The position numbers and the translations under genes are program-made. Under the pieces are notes generated by a model, which worked only from the letters and a program-made list of their open reading frames with translations, did no database searches and was not told the origin of the DNA. 64,000 nucleotides of DNA from assembly GCF_963583255.1 (NCBI RefSeq), contig NC_084816.1, positions 21,025,344-21,089,343 on the forward strand. The letters run 5' to 3'. Position 1 is the first letter of the stretch. Every line of letters starts with the position of its first letter. The DNA comes from Pyrus communis (taxonomy: Eukaryota; Streptophyta; Magnoliopsida; Rosales; Rosaceae). Positions 1 through 11,396 of this stretch are shown piece after piece.

Positions 1-189
1 ATCACTTTCTACCGCAGGAAATTTACCATTTGTCACATGACGTTCCATTAATGTCAATGTACAACAAGTGGTTTTGGACCTTATGGTGATCATCTTTACT
101 CGTATTCACGGGTCCAAATCAACTAGTTTGATGCATTTTTTTTTCAAAATATATATGATATTATTTATACTAACGGTTAGAAGAGTTGT

Positions 190-305
190 CTAAGTCTTAC
201 AATAGAATAGCCATAATAATTTGGTTTCAATTTGTCTTTGATGAGAATCAAACATAAAACCTCTTACTTACAAGTGAAAACGAATACCACTAAACCATAG
301 TTCTA
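190..305 (-). repeat. tRNA-derived SINE fragment
   Basis: Read on the minus strand this has a Pol III A-box-like TGGTTTAGTGG near position 290, then a B-box-like GGTTTTATGTTTGATTCTC. Text very like it recurs near 57150-57312 on the plus strand. The tail is AT-rich and diverged. The assignment rests on the A/B box spacing and the second copy; family name not determined. Confidence 0.55.
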
Positions 306-2735
306 AATGATGATGCTTTGTTTTTAATGACTTAACGGTTTATACCGAGAAAAACGCTGGCATTACGTTTCCGTTATCAAGGCAAGAAAATTGTAGCTTA
401 GATTGGACTAAACATATTAAAAATTATCAACAACTCATGGACACTTAAATACCCTAACAATATGTTTGGGAGAAGAAATTTAAGATTGCTAAGAAATTTT
501 AAAATGACAAAAATTGAAATGACATGATTTTATTTTATAGAATTTGTAAGTTTCTTTGTTTCGTTAACCTAAAAAAACAATGAAATTGAATACAAAATTT
601 GTTATTTTTAAACTTTCTATCATAGAAATTGGAAAATGACATATATTTATATGAAATTTAAACTTAAGAATTGAAAATCCCAAATTTCAAGTTTTTTTTT
701 TTTTTTTTTTTTTTTTTCCATGTGGAAATTCTAGATTTCTATGTTTATGAATTCAAACCAAGAAATTGGTGCATGTCTCATAAATTCTAACTTTTAACCA
801 AATTACAAGTTTATTTTCCTCATCCAAACACAATATAAGTTTGTATTTACTAATGATTGTCGATTACTCAGGCACACTTGAGAAAAAAAGAGAGTAAGTT
901 CCATTCATTTATGTGCCCCAATATTGATTCGCCCCTAAATTCTAATTTTGGTTAATTACTCGTAAACTTTTTAATTGTTTTAGTAAGTACTGAATAAGTA
1001 AATCGGACACATCACAAATCAAGGACGTTTAGACATATTTTACTAAAAGAAAAAAAAAAATGTTTGGACAAAAATGGTCATTTGTGAGCAAATGAGAAAA
1101 TTACATATCAGTTTAATTCTCCAAAGCACCCTCCACCACATTGGGTGACTGATTAAGACTTGATGTTGGACGAAATTAATCAGACTTTCCATCAATCCGG
1201 TGGTTCTGAAAAAGCTTTTGTCAACGCCTAGAGAGCACAACTTGATGGTGATGATCATAACAATGCATAAAAGAGGATTTGATGGACGGTTCTGAGGACA
1301 TGGAGGTGATGTTCCGATTGGATATGCCATTGACACTGTCTCTGATTTGATTCAATTGATTGGAAGCTATCATGACATTCATGACCTTTTTTTGGATCAA
1401 ATGAGGTCAATCACGCTCCATGTTTAAGGGCAGTCTCTACATGGTTCTTGATTGAGCCCACGTTGTCTCTGAAAACCCTTATTTTTATATACACTCAATT
1501 TACTCTCACGCATTTTTTATAGACACCCAATATAGTTTAGTAATCTTTCAGGAACACCCTTCCTTTTTCTTGTTATGAATCTCTCTCTCTCTCTCTCTCT
1601 CTCTCCAGCTCAACACATCATTCTTCCCTTTCACCATTAAAATCCATGGATGTTCAAGCCTGGCATCTCAATCTCTTTTCTTCCAAATTAATATACCATA
1701 AGTACTTTTCACGACCTCTCATCTTTTACTCTTTATGTAATCATTTGGGTCTAAATATTCATTTGTCGGAAAAAAAATTGATGGATTTGGTGTATTTGTT
1801 CTTATTTTTGTTTCCTGCGAAATGATGAACCCCGATGCAGGAGAATGGGAATCTGTACAATACCCAAATTGGTTACTGTGTGCCGTTATGATGTAGGACA
1901 ATATATTAAACAATTAGGACGAATAAAGATGGATAAAATAAAATGTTTCAAATTCTGAAAAAGAAAGCAACAAATAATATTGTGGTGGTAGAATTGAGGT
2001 ATAATATATTGATTTTGAAGAAAATCATGAGCAGAACAAGACTCGTAGAAAACCATGAGCTTGTTGTGTTTAAGGCCATCTTAGGTCATTTAGACTTCCA
2101 AAATTGCATTTTAAATTCTATAATTAAAATCGAACTTTTTGTTTCATTTGTCGTTCGATTAATGTCGTTTTGCTTTCATTCAATTTCCTAAGGCCTTTGA
2201 GTTACTACAAGTGTGGTAATCAGGTTATTTAAGCCATTGGATGGCTCCTATTGTAATCATCTTTCAATCAATTCAATCTTTAATCAAATACAACCTCTGA
2301 GATTATTCTCAAAACTGGTGAATTCCATGCTATTGGTTCTTCAAGGAATTACGTTTGTAATCCTTTAAGTTTCGTGATGTGTCACGTTATCCACCGTAGG
2401 AGTGGTAGTGGAGGCTTTGTAGTTGACATACAACTCCGTAATCGCTAATTCAATAATGTCACCAAGTCCTCTGCCATGACATCCAACAGCGGCCTCACAT
2501 ACAATGTCGGTCCATCCGTTTTGTGAAGCAGGTTGCTTGCATTGCAAGAAACAAGCACTAGGGGAGATTCTAGGCGTACAATCTGAAGGAGCTCTTCTTT
2601 CTCCTTAATTATGCCAAGTGATAATGAATTCCCTTTTTATTTCTAGTCATTAGATTGAATTAATCAATGGAAAAACAAGGTAAATAACAAAAACTTCATC
2701 TTTCCTTCTTTCAATTGTTATAGGTTGCGTCATTC
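306..2735. other. Intergenic, no gene recognised
   Basis: AT-rich DNA with a poly-T run near 693-718 and a CT microsatellite near 1579-1604. Short open frames (such as 1043-1336 and 2365-2547 on the minus strand) have no recognisable domain and I do not support them as genes. Confidence 0.6.
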
Positions 2736-2740
2736 TCATC

Positions 2741-5445
2741 TGTAATGACCTGTCCCCAATTATTACGGTTTTTATAATTTTAATGTGTGAAAGTACGAAA
2801 ATGCCCTTCGAGGCGAAAAATGTTGACTTTGGTTTACTACTTTGTCGTGTCACATAAGACCCATTTTTTGGCATATCCTCGTAGCACTCGTCGCTACAAA
2901 TGTGTGGGTGTAAGCGGAATTGGATTTGGAGCTACGATGAACGTTTTACGGAACTACGAAGTTGAGGGGCAAAATAGTCAATTCACTATTCTAGATATTT
3001 CTATTTCTCTAATAATTTTTGTCACGTGGGGCCTACACCCCACTTCTCTTTCTGCCACGTGTCATCCCCCAATTCCCTCTCTAGAACTCTCTCTCTCTAA
3101 TTTTCCCTCATTTCTCTCCATCTTTTCCCCGGGAAGCCTTGTCCTTTTTGCCATTCTCTCTGAGCACACTACCACCTACCTTCGCAGCTCTGATGAACAA
3201 CACCACCTTCTTTTTTTTTCGTGCCTTTCTTCCCCAATCTCTTGAACCTTCAGTTCCATTTCATCTCACCTACATCTCTCATTCTCCGAGCTCATCCACA
3301 CGTATCGAGACCATCACCACTCGCCATCTCCTCCAACGAGCTCCACCGACACCATCGTCACAACCTCACCATCTCTGTGAGTTCTACAAACCTAGAGACG
3401 AAGGAAAACGCTTCCAAAACTCATCCTTCACCTCACTGTGCAGCGGCATCATGACCACTAGCATCTCTAGCGAATCTCACCGTTCACAGCGTAGGTAAGC
3501 CTCGGGGCATTCTAAACTTCTTCCTTTCATCCTCATGATGGTTAATGGTTGCGTTTATATAATTTTGGATGACAAGATTGCAAAGAGACATCGAGGTGAC
3601 TTCTTCCCAGTTTCCGGCGAGGGACCATGAGGTTGTAGACATCTTTTGGCCAACTTCCAGCCACGGCCGTAAGTCAAAGTGGTATGACTCGAATCTCCAT
3701 CCTCGTAGCTTTATTTTGGTGCTTAAATGGTGAGATTTGGAAGTGAATCAAAGCCAAACGGATTCGGGAAATTTCTCGGCCAAAATCTGACCTTCTTCTT
3801 CGTTGGGTCCAATGACCAGCGAGTTTAATTGGGTCAAACCTGACCCATCATCAAGAACTGGCCCAAACCTTTGGGCCTTATAACTAGACCCAATCCAAAA
3901 CTAAGCCCAAATCTATTAACCTATTACTCAGCCCATTATCCTAGACTAAGCTTAATCTGGAATCTGAATGGGCTCAACCCACTAACCCTAATCTAGACTC
4001 GACCATTAACTTTCTGGTCAACGTTGATCGTTGACCGACTTTGGGTTGATTTTTCGAGTTTTGGTCGGGACCCCTCCTAGGCTAATTTTGACATCTTTCT
4101 TCCAAATCTACTGTATGTTTTTCCAAATTCGACTGTTTTAATAGAGTTTTACTAAATGGGCTCTATATGTGTTTAGGTGCATCAATGGAAAGTGACACCA
4201 TTCTCGCTTGTTCAAGCGGCTTTTAGGCTATGGAATACTGTGAGTGGACCCCTTCTTAACTTACATATTTTTATAAAATATTAGCCTAGCATGCATTTCA
4301 TATTTCATGATTGAGCATGTTTTATAGTATGTCTTACGGAGAATTTATGATTTCTTTAAATTACCTTTACGAAATATTTATGATTTATCAAATTTACGTT
4401 TTACTAAAGGTTATGAAATATTAGAATTTCGTATATGAATTTCTATGGATTTTGAATATGATTTATTTTGCGGGTTTACGAATATGAGATTCCATGGATT
4501 TATGGATATGAATGACTTGGATGTATGAGACGAGGTTTGAGCTTTTGAGCTCTAGTGATTTGATATGAGATTTTAGGTATGTTTTCGGTGCTTATCTAGC
4601 GAGTTATCATACAACACATCTACACAACATGGGTATAGATGTCTATGGCCATATGACACAGTTAATGAGGAGTGAGATGAGATATATTATGATATACCCC
4701 AGCTTCATTGCCGAAAGTAGTGTCAGATAGCTTCACTAGCCACGGCTAGTGTCTGTGTGTGATGTTATATGTTTCTTTTCCAGCGTAACCCGGAGTCGTA
4801 CAGCTTCACGTTCGGGTGATGGGGCCTACCATGTTTCTTCACTAGTGTAACCCAGTGTCGTACAACTTCACCTTTGGTGATGGATAGGTACTGCCTTTGG
4901 GCGACTATGATACCCCTAAAGAGTACAGTGTTGACGAGATTTACGAATTTGCCTTTGGGCGGTTTTACTACCATCTCCGAGCATTGTTTTACACATACAT
5001 GTTTTACAAATGTTTTTCAGTGCATGCTAGAGTTTTCAGAAAACTTACTATATGTAGTATTATATGTGTTTTCAAAACAGGGGGTTAATATGTTCATAAA
5101 TAGAATGGTTTTCGTATTATTGGTATTCTTATAAACTTTGGTCCACTCACCTTTTCTGTTTTGCACTCCCTCAGGAGTTAGAATTGAGGCACACGATCCC
5201 AACATCAGGCACTTCCAGTTAGGCATCTTTGAGCCTCCTCTATGTAGCTCCCATTCCTCAGTTTGTGCCTTTCCATATTAATTCTTGTTTAGTTGTATGC
5301 TCTGAACACGATTCTGTTTTGATTTAATTCGTTCTAATTATGTATTTTTAGTTATATGAGTGTTTAAGGTGGCTTCGTCACCCTCGGCTGTTGGCCAGCA
5401 CATGCCTACCTTGATATTTGGGGATATCGGGGTTAGGACGTGTCA
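2741..5445 (+). mobile_element. Solo-LTR-like element, 2.7 kb, family copy 1
   Basis: The element begins TGTAATGACCTGTCC and ends GGACGTGTCA, so it has TG...CA ends with short imperfect inverted termini. It is flanked by a perfect 5-bp direct repeat TCATC (2736-2740 and 5446-5450), the signature of LTR-retrotransposon integration. No second LTR, primer site or pol frame is present, so a solo LTR (or LARD-like unit) is the best reading. Two other copies lie at 42178-45945 and 59496-60780 on the minus strand. They share several blocks: a reads-through segment rich in GTTGAC, the stretch around 5022-5050 (GCATGCTAGAGTTTTC) and the end around 5380-5445. Open frames inside (2787-3498, 4874-5134) look like chance frames in a pyrimidine-rich repeat. 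Confidence 0.6.
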
Positions 5446-5450
5446 TCATC

Positions 5451-5942
5451 ACTCTCTATTCGGGGAACTTCTAGATTCTAAAACTGGTGCCTAACCACGA
5501 TTTCTGGTATTTTAGGCAAAACTCATTATCTCTGCCCTTTTTTTTTTCAATTTTGTTTTTAATTTGGTTGTTTGATCATTTTTTTCAATGTGGGTCTTGA
5601 ATCTTGATCAATTTTGTTTGATTAATTTCGGTATGGACTAAGCTTTAATTAAAAAGATGAAAGATCAACAATTGAACGTTCATGAGCCGACCAACCTCTT
5701 TGAATGCAAAAGATACACTTCAGTTCTTCATTCATCACCAGGTACAAATTTTGCTACTCTTTTATTGTGCATGTTGACAACTTACAATTGAAAACACAGT
5801 TGCTACTAATAATGTTAGATTCGACCTTGCTGTCTCTACAGAAATTGGAAATGGGAATTGATTTGAAGTGCACCGTCTGCATTACTTTGGTGTATTGGAT
5901 AATGAATGCGGTTTTACATTGAAATATATGTTTATCCTAGGG
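5451..5942. other. Intergenic, LecRK 3' flank
   Basis: AT-rich spacer between the solo-LTR-like element and the stop codon of the next LecRK gene. It probably contains that gene's 3' UTR. No gene or structured element seen. Confidence 0.5.
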
Positions 5943-8033
5943 TTATTGTGCACTTTGAAATGTTGTTGATGGTGTCACAAAATTTTCTGTAGAAGATGGG
6001 GTAATTGTGAGGCTATGGGGCGTTCCTGAAGACTCAGTTTGACCTCTTTCAGAAGTGATAGTGTCACTGTCACTGACCAATGCAATAGAGGACACCACCG
6101 GCATCTTTGATGGGAGAATGGGCAATGGAACTTCGAAGTTAAGCACTTGAATCGCTTGTTGAATTGAAGGTCTGAATATATATTGCGGGTGAGCACACCA
6201 CAGCCCAACAATCATCAAGCACTCCATTTGTTTCTCATCAAAATGACCATAGAGTTTTGGATCGGCTGCTTGAATAACATTCCCTTCTTCATAGAGCCCC
6301 CAAACCCACTTCACCAGTTCGATTTGGCTACTTTCTAATTTGAAATCAATGGGTTTTCTCCCACAAGCTATTTCCAAAGAAACAACTCCAAAGCTGTAGA
6401 CATCTGATTCCTTGGTAGACCTTCCTGTGGTAACATATTCTAGAGCCATGTAGCCTCGGGTTCCTGCCACAATTGTTGTTAGTGACTGTTCTCCATGGTC
6501 TACAAGTCGAGCTAACCCAAAGTCCCCAAGTTTCACGTTGAAGTTTGTATCCAGCATAACATTGCTCGACTTGATATCCCTGTGAAGCACACATTGTTCC
6601 CATTCTTCATGTAGATACAATAACGCAGAGGCCAACCCTTTGGCAATGTTGTATCTCACCTGCCAACTTAACAAGCTATTTTCTTCAAAAAGATGGGAAT
6701 CTAAACTTCTGTTTTGCAGGAACTCATAAACGAGTAGTAGTTCTCTATTTTCATGGCACCACCCAATGAGTTGCACCAAATTCCGATGCCTAAGTCTGCT
6801 AATGATCCGCACTTCTGATGCGTACTCCTTCATCCCTTGTTTAGATCCGCTGGATATCCTCTTAACAGCAACTTGTAAGTTTAAGTCTTTTATGAAGCCT
6901 CTGTAAACCCCTCCAAAACCTCCCTCTCCCAGCTTCTTTCCCTCCTCAAAATTACTGGTCGCTTGAGCCAACTCGTGGTAAGAAAACTTCCTCGGGCCGG
7001 TTACATTTTCCAGTTCTTTATCAATCAGTTTATTACGAAAGGGATCCTCATCACGTCCGTCTACTGCTTTGCTTTTCTTCCGATACATGAACCAAACCAA
7101 ACCCAACCCAGCAAACAAGATTAGAGACCCAGCAATACCCAACCCGAGCAGGAGTCCCATTTTGGATTTTCCCGGCCCGGGTTTAACACCGGATGGTGCA
7201 ATAGGTTCTGGTTTGTTGTGCATAGGATCGTCGTCAACCAGAGCAGTTGAAGTGAAATTCCATGAAACGATCTTATGAACAGCAATATCTTGACCGGTTG
7301 CAGCAGAGAACCCAACAATTACCCAATCTGGCAAGTATTGTTTCAAATCAATTATGTAAGAAAGATATTTGAGCACCTCCACTTCAGTACCATTTGTACC
7401 ATTTTGAAAACTCGTGAATGCAACACTCAGATTTTTTGAGCTGGAGTTATAACTAATCCAAGCATCGTTTCGTCTTCCTTCATTGATATCACCATTCCAG
7501 GGAGTGGTAATGTTAGACTTGAGAGAGTTGATGTCAATGCCCACATGATCACCGACCGGATCCCTGATTACTGGCTGCTCATTCCTGTAGATATCAAACT
7601 CCACAGCCACAAAAGGATACAGCGTCCTTGTGGTGTCTCCTGGTTGTTCCTCGACGGGCAGGCCAAGATGACCACCACCTCCTGCTGGAATGTTGAGTAA
7701 GGAACCACTTGGAGCTATGAAAAATACCATCCCATCAGCATGACCTGAATCTATCATGAATGTGAACTGTGTGCTAAAATCAGCGATTTTTCCTGTAGAG
7801 GTTTCCCAGAGGAGGAAGGGTTGACAGTAGGTGACTCGGCCGACATTTTTATTTTGTCTGGCGCTTCTGGTGAGTTTGATGAGTTGCTCATCTATGTAAG
7901 CTGCTCCCTCGAGAAATATACCAGTGGTTCCAATGGTGAAGCTGTCGTAATTGAAGGTCAAGGGAAACGCGGAAGGGAAAAACAGAAGGAAGAGGAGGAG
8001 GAGGGGTAGAAGCTTTGCGGAAGGGATAACCAT
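5943..8033 (-). CDS. L-type lectin receptor kinase (LecRK-IX type)
   Basis: Intronless 696-residue receptor, the usual length for this family. A signal peptide (about 1-24) precedes a legume-lectin domain (about 25-265) containing AVEFD near 143-147 and DHVGIDINS near 162-170, so the metal-site residues are present. One membrane helix spans about 292-316. The cytoplasmic Ser/Thr kinase (about 362-635) has the glycine loop GEGGFGGVY (369-377), Lys391, HRD (484-486) and DFG (504-506). Such receptors sit in the plasma membrane and are linked by family knowledge to immunity and cell death; the ligand here is unknown. Oddity: the APE motif of the activation segment reads ALE (530-532), one base from the normal codon. 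The start is chosen because the signal peptide follows directly. Closest paralogs are the genes at 8865 and 33663. Confidence 0.93.
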   Translation of the reverse strand: MVIPSAKLLPLLLLFLLFFPSAFPLTFNYDSFTIGTTGIFLEGAAYIDEQLIKLTRSARQNKNVGRVTYCQPFLLWETSTGKIADFSTQFTFMIDSGHADGMVFFIAPSGSLLNIPAGGGGHLGLPVEEQPGDTTRTLYPFVAVEFDIYRNEQPVIRDPVGDHVGIDINSLKSNITTPWNGDINEGRRNDAWISYNSSSKNLSVAFTSFQNGTNGTEVEVLKYLSYIIDLKQYLPDWVIVGFSAATGQDIAVHKIVSWNFTSTALVDDDPMHNKPEPIAPSGVKPGPGKSKMGLLLGLGIAGSLILFAGLGLVWFMYRKKSKAVDGRDEDPFRNKLIDKELENVTGPRKFSYHELAQATSNFEEGKKLGEGGFGGVYRGFIKDLNLQVAVKRISSGSKQGMKEYASEVRIISRLRHRNLVQLIGWCHENRELLLVYEFLQNRSLDSHLFEENSLLSWQVRYNIAKGLASALLYLHEEWEQCVLHRDIKSSNVMLDTNFNVKLGDFGLARLVDHGEQSLTTIVAGTRGYMALEYVTTGRSTKESDVYSFGVVSLEIACGRKPIDFKLESSQIELVKWVWGLYEEGNVIQAADPKLYGHFDEKQMECLMIVGLWCAHPQYIFRPSIQQAIQVLNFEVPLPILPSKMPVVSSIALVSDSDTITSERGQTESSGTPHSLTITPSSTENFVTPSTTFQSAQ

Positions 8034-8864
8034 AGTATCGTACTTTATGTAGAGACATTTTGCACATTACTTGTCAACTAATAAGTAGAGCGATCATATT
8101 TTCTTGTAAACCAAGAAACGAGTGTTTTTACAGCACAGTCATTGTTTTCGCCGAACTCAAGTCGAAAATATCCTTGGACTAGCTGATCAACGGTTCTCTT
8201 TCATTCCAAAACTACAAAAATAATGAACTTTGTTGTATTTTATTTTGCATTGTTTACACTTTACAAGTAGACTTTTTTGGATTCACTGTCTTGTTGAAAC
8301 TACAATAGTATCTAAATTCAAGAGTGTATAATATATTTATCTACATGTGTTTTGGTTTGTTTGATGTGAAAACTGAAGGAACGAATGGACGGCAGCCGAA
8401 CAATGAAGGAACGAATGGACGGCAGCTGATTTTTTGTTTATGTTTTGTTGTCCGAATGCATTGACGTTGAAAAGACATGGACGTCGTCGTTTGAACTTGG
8501 TGGTCATATTTGAGTATTGGGTTTTTCTTTTGACGCTCTTTCTCTTTGCATTTTGGCATGTACGTTTCTGAATGCCCTGGTCGAAAGAGCCACTCTTTCG
8601 CTTACTGCTTTCTGAGTTCAAACCCTCTTGCAATCTCTCGTTATAAATTTATGAGTGTAACATATAATTACGACATGATGGTAAGTTCATTATCATCAAA
8701 GTAACAACTATATATGTCGTCTAACATATTTACTTAAAGATGCTCACTATAAAATATGTATTACACACAAATTTATATATTTGTATAACAGAGCGAGATT
8801 AAATTTATCTTGTATGCAAAAGTGAGGCTGATGGAGAAGAATTGGATGCAGAAGATGAGGTGAA
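8034..8864. other. Intergenic spacer with duplicated block
   Basis: Contains the promoter of the gene ending at 8033 and the 3' flank of the gene at 8865. A roughly 26-bp unit (core GAAGGAACGAATGGACGGC) is tandemly doubled at 8376-8428. The stretch from about 8376 to 8700 is clearly related to 12785-13560, so the LecRK 3' flank was duplicated along with a gene. The short frames at 8337-8633 are not convincing genes. Confidence 0.6.
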
Positions 8865-10913
8865 TTATGAGGAGTTGGTGTTGTAACCATGACCCGAAGA
8901 CTCTGTCTGACGTCTTTCCAAATCAGTATTGTAACTCGACGAGATTGAAAATGATACCGGAAGAGATACGTAGCTGGCCACCGGCATCTTTGATGGGAGA
9001 GTGGGCAACGGAACTTCGAAGTTAAGTACTTGAATGGTTTGTAGTATCGAAGGCCTCATCATGTAATCCGGATGAGCACAGCACAGCCCAACAATCAACA
9101 AACACTCCATCTGTTTCGCATCAAACTCTCCACACAATTTAGGGTCAGCTGCTTCAATGATTTTCCCTTCTCCATAAAGCTCCCAAACCCACTCCACCAT
9201 GTTAATTTGAGTCGTTCCAAACTTTTGATCAATGGGTTTTCTCCCGCATGCTATCTCCAAGGCTACAACTCCGAAGCTGTAAACATCTGTTTCCTTGCTT
9301 GCCTTTCCCGTGGTAACGCATTCCGGAGCCATGTATCCCATGGTTCCAGCCAGAACCGTGGTTTGCGATTGTTTTCCATGATCCACAAGTCGAGCTAATC
9401 CGAAATCCCCAAGTTTGGCGTTGAAATTCGAATCCAGCATGATATTGCTCGATTTAATATCCCTGTGCAGCACACATTGCTCCCATTCTTCGTGTAGATA
9501 GAACAACCCGGATGCTAAGCCTTGAGCAATTCTGTATCTTGCCTCCCAATGTAACACGGTTTTCGGTTTGAACAAATGGGAATCTAAGCTTCCGTTGGAC
9601 ATGAACTCGTAAACAAGCAGGAGCTCTCCTTTTTCATGGCACCAACCGATTAGTTGCACCAGATTCCGATGCCTAAGTCGACTGATGATCCTTACTTCTG
9701 CCGCGTACTCCTTCATCCCCTGTCTAGACCGACTTGACACCCTCTTAACAGCAACATACGAGTCCAAGCCTTTTATGAACCCTCTATAAACCCCACCAAA
9801 TCCTCCTTCTCCAAGCTTTTCTCCCTCATCGAAATTACCCGTGGATTGAGCCAATGTCTTGTATGAAAACTTCTTCGGGCCCGTCCCCTTCTCGAATTCC
9901 TCATCGATCGAGTCGTTCACCATAGTATCCTCATCATCACTACTTCCCCCTGTTTTGCCCTTCCTCCAACAAATGCACCAAACCAAAACCAACCCACCAA
10001 CCAAAAGCACACACCCACCAACAACCAACCCAACAATAAGTCCGACGTTGACCCTATTTCCAGGATCGGGCCCAACAATGGGGTTCGGCTCTGGCACGGG
10101 GACCACTGGCGGCGGCTCATCGCGCAGTTCTGTAGAATTAAAACTCCATGCGTTGATTTTAGGTATAGACGTGAGATCCCCTGTAGCGGCAGAGAACCCA
10201 ACAACAACATAACCCTGCAAGTACTCACTTAGGTTAACCATGTAATCAAGATACTCCCATACTGGGACACCATTTACAAAACTAGTGTAAACAACACTAA
10301 GATTTTTTGATCCAGAATCGTAGCGAATCCGAGCAGTATTTTCCTTTCCGGTTGTAATGGATCCATTCCAAGGCTTTGTAACGTTAGACTTGACAGAGTT
10401 GATGTCAATACCTACATGATCGCCGTCAGGATCTTTGACGGAAGTGACGCCATTCTTGAAGATATCAAACTCAACTGCCACAAAGGGGTACAGATTCGTC
10501 GACTCACTATTTGGCGGGTTTTTGGTTGGGAGGCCTAGAGAGCCGCCTACGCCTACTTCGGTGTTGAGTGAGGACCCGTTTGGGGCCAAAAAGAAGGCGA
10601 GTCCGTCGGCGTAGAGAGTTTCGCCTCCGGAGTTGATGGAAAATGTGAAGTTTGTGGTGAAATTAGCGAGTTTTCCGGTGGCGTTCTCGCGGAGGAGGAA
10701 GGGTTTAGAGTAGGTGGCTCGGCCGACGCTTTGGTTCAGTTGGTCGCCGGCAGTGCTTGTGGTCAGTCGGAGGGACTTGCCGTCGACGAAAGCATCTGGC
10801 TCGATAAATAAATTTTGGTGGTCGTTTGCGAAGGAGGGGAAGTTGAAGGATAATGGAGATGCAAAATGGAGTAGCTGAAACAAGAGAAGTTTGAGAAGAA
10901 GGACAACCACCAT
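8865..10913 (-). CDS. L-type lectin receptor kinase (LecRK-IX type)
   Basis: Intronless, 682 residues. Signal peptide about 1-21, legume-lectin domain about 22-262 with AVEFD (146-150) and DHVGIDINS intact, membrane helix about 289-315, then a kinase domain with GEGGFGGVY, Lys390, HRD (483-485), DFG (503-505) and a normal APE (529-531). All catalytic landmarks are present, so an active plasma-membrane receptor kinase is expected. The ectodomain stalk is Pro/Val-rich (PPPVVPVPEPNP). It is nearest to the pseudogene at 20918-22382, with which it shares the MVVVLLLKL start. Its immediate upstream region holds a minisatellite (11078-11332) that could affect expression. Ligand unknown. Confidence 0.95.
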   Translation of the reverse strand: MVVVLLLKLLLFQLLHFASPLSFNFPSFANDHQNLFIEPDAFVDGKSLRLTTSTAGDQLNQSVGRATYSKPFLLRENATGKLANFTTNFTFSINSGGETLYADGLAFFLAPNGSSLNTEVGVGGSLGLPTKNPPNSESTNLYPFVAVEFDIFKNGVTSVKDPDGDHVGIDINSVKSNVTKPWNGSITTGKENTARIRYDSGSKNLSVVYTSFVNGVPVWEYLDYMVNLSEYLQGYVVVGFSAATGDLTSIPKINAWSFNSTELRDEPPPVVPVPEPNPIVGPDPGNRVNVGLIVGLVVGGCVLLVGGLVLVWCICWRKGKTGGSSDDEDTMVNDSIDEEFEKGTGPKKFSYKTLAQSTGNFDEGEKLGEGGFGGVYRGFIKGLDSYVAVKRVSSRSRQGMKEYAAEVRIISRLRHRNLVQLIGWCHEKGELLLVYEFMSNGSLDSHLFKPKTVLHWEARYRIAQGLASGLFYLHEEWEQCVLHRDIKSSNIMLDSNFNAKLGDFGLARLVDHGKQSQTTVLAGTMGYMAPECVTTGKASKETDVYSFGVVALEIACGRKPIDQKFGTTQINMVEWVWELYGEGKIIEAADPKLCGEFDAKQMECLLIVGLCCAHPDYMMRPSILQTIQVLNFEVPLPTLPSKMPVASYVSLPVSFSISSSYNTDLERRQTESSGHGYNTNSS

Positions 10914-11077
10914 GTTTGTAATGCTTTTACAGATTAAACTGGGATCATCTTAAAATACAGCACAAGTTGTATGGTTTGATTTTTTTTTTTCAGCAGCCCC
11001 CTTTGTTTACCAATTCAAATCAAAATACTTTGACTTGCTCGGTTGCTCCAATTTAGCGGTAGTGCAAGTTTTCTTTT

Positions 11078-11332
11078 GCTGAAATGTCATTGGCCATTTT
11101 CAAATGTTTCTAGTGCCATTATTTTCTTTCTTTTGCTGAAATGTCATTGGCCATTTTCAATTCAAATGTTTCTAGTGCCATTGTCATTGGCCATTTTCAA
11201 ATGTTTCTAGTGCCATTATTTTCTTTCTTTTGCTGAAATGTCATTGGCCATTTTCAATTCAAATGTTTCTAGTGCCATTATTTTCTTTTGCTGAAATGTC
11301 ATTGGCCATTTTCAAATGTTTCTAGTGCCATT
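11078..11332 (+). repeat. Minisatellite in LecRK upstream region
   Basis: Five copies of a core that includes TGTCATTGGCCATTTTCAA followed by ATGTTTCTAGTGCCATT, spaced irregularly at about 40-60 bp and interleaved with TTTTCTTTCTTTTGCTGAAA. It begins about 165 bp upstream of the LecRK start at 10913. One diverged copy of the same core is found at about 22534-22578, upstream of the paralogous pseudogene, so the array grew from a single ancestral motif. Confidence 0.85.
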
Positions 11333-11396
11333 ATACAAACTTAATATTTTTTTTTGAAACAATATACATAATTAATATTAAATACAATATATGTTA

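Noticed and set aside
2365..2547. Short minus-strand coding frame with Cys-rich start
   Set aside because: No family pattern recognised and too short to judge.
11078..11332. CRISPR-like repeat-spacer array
   Set aside because: Irregular minisatellite with related spacers in a plant nuclear genome; no cas genes.
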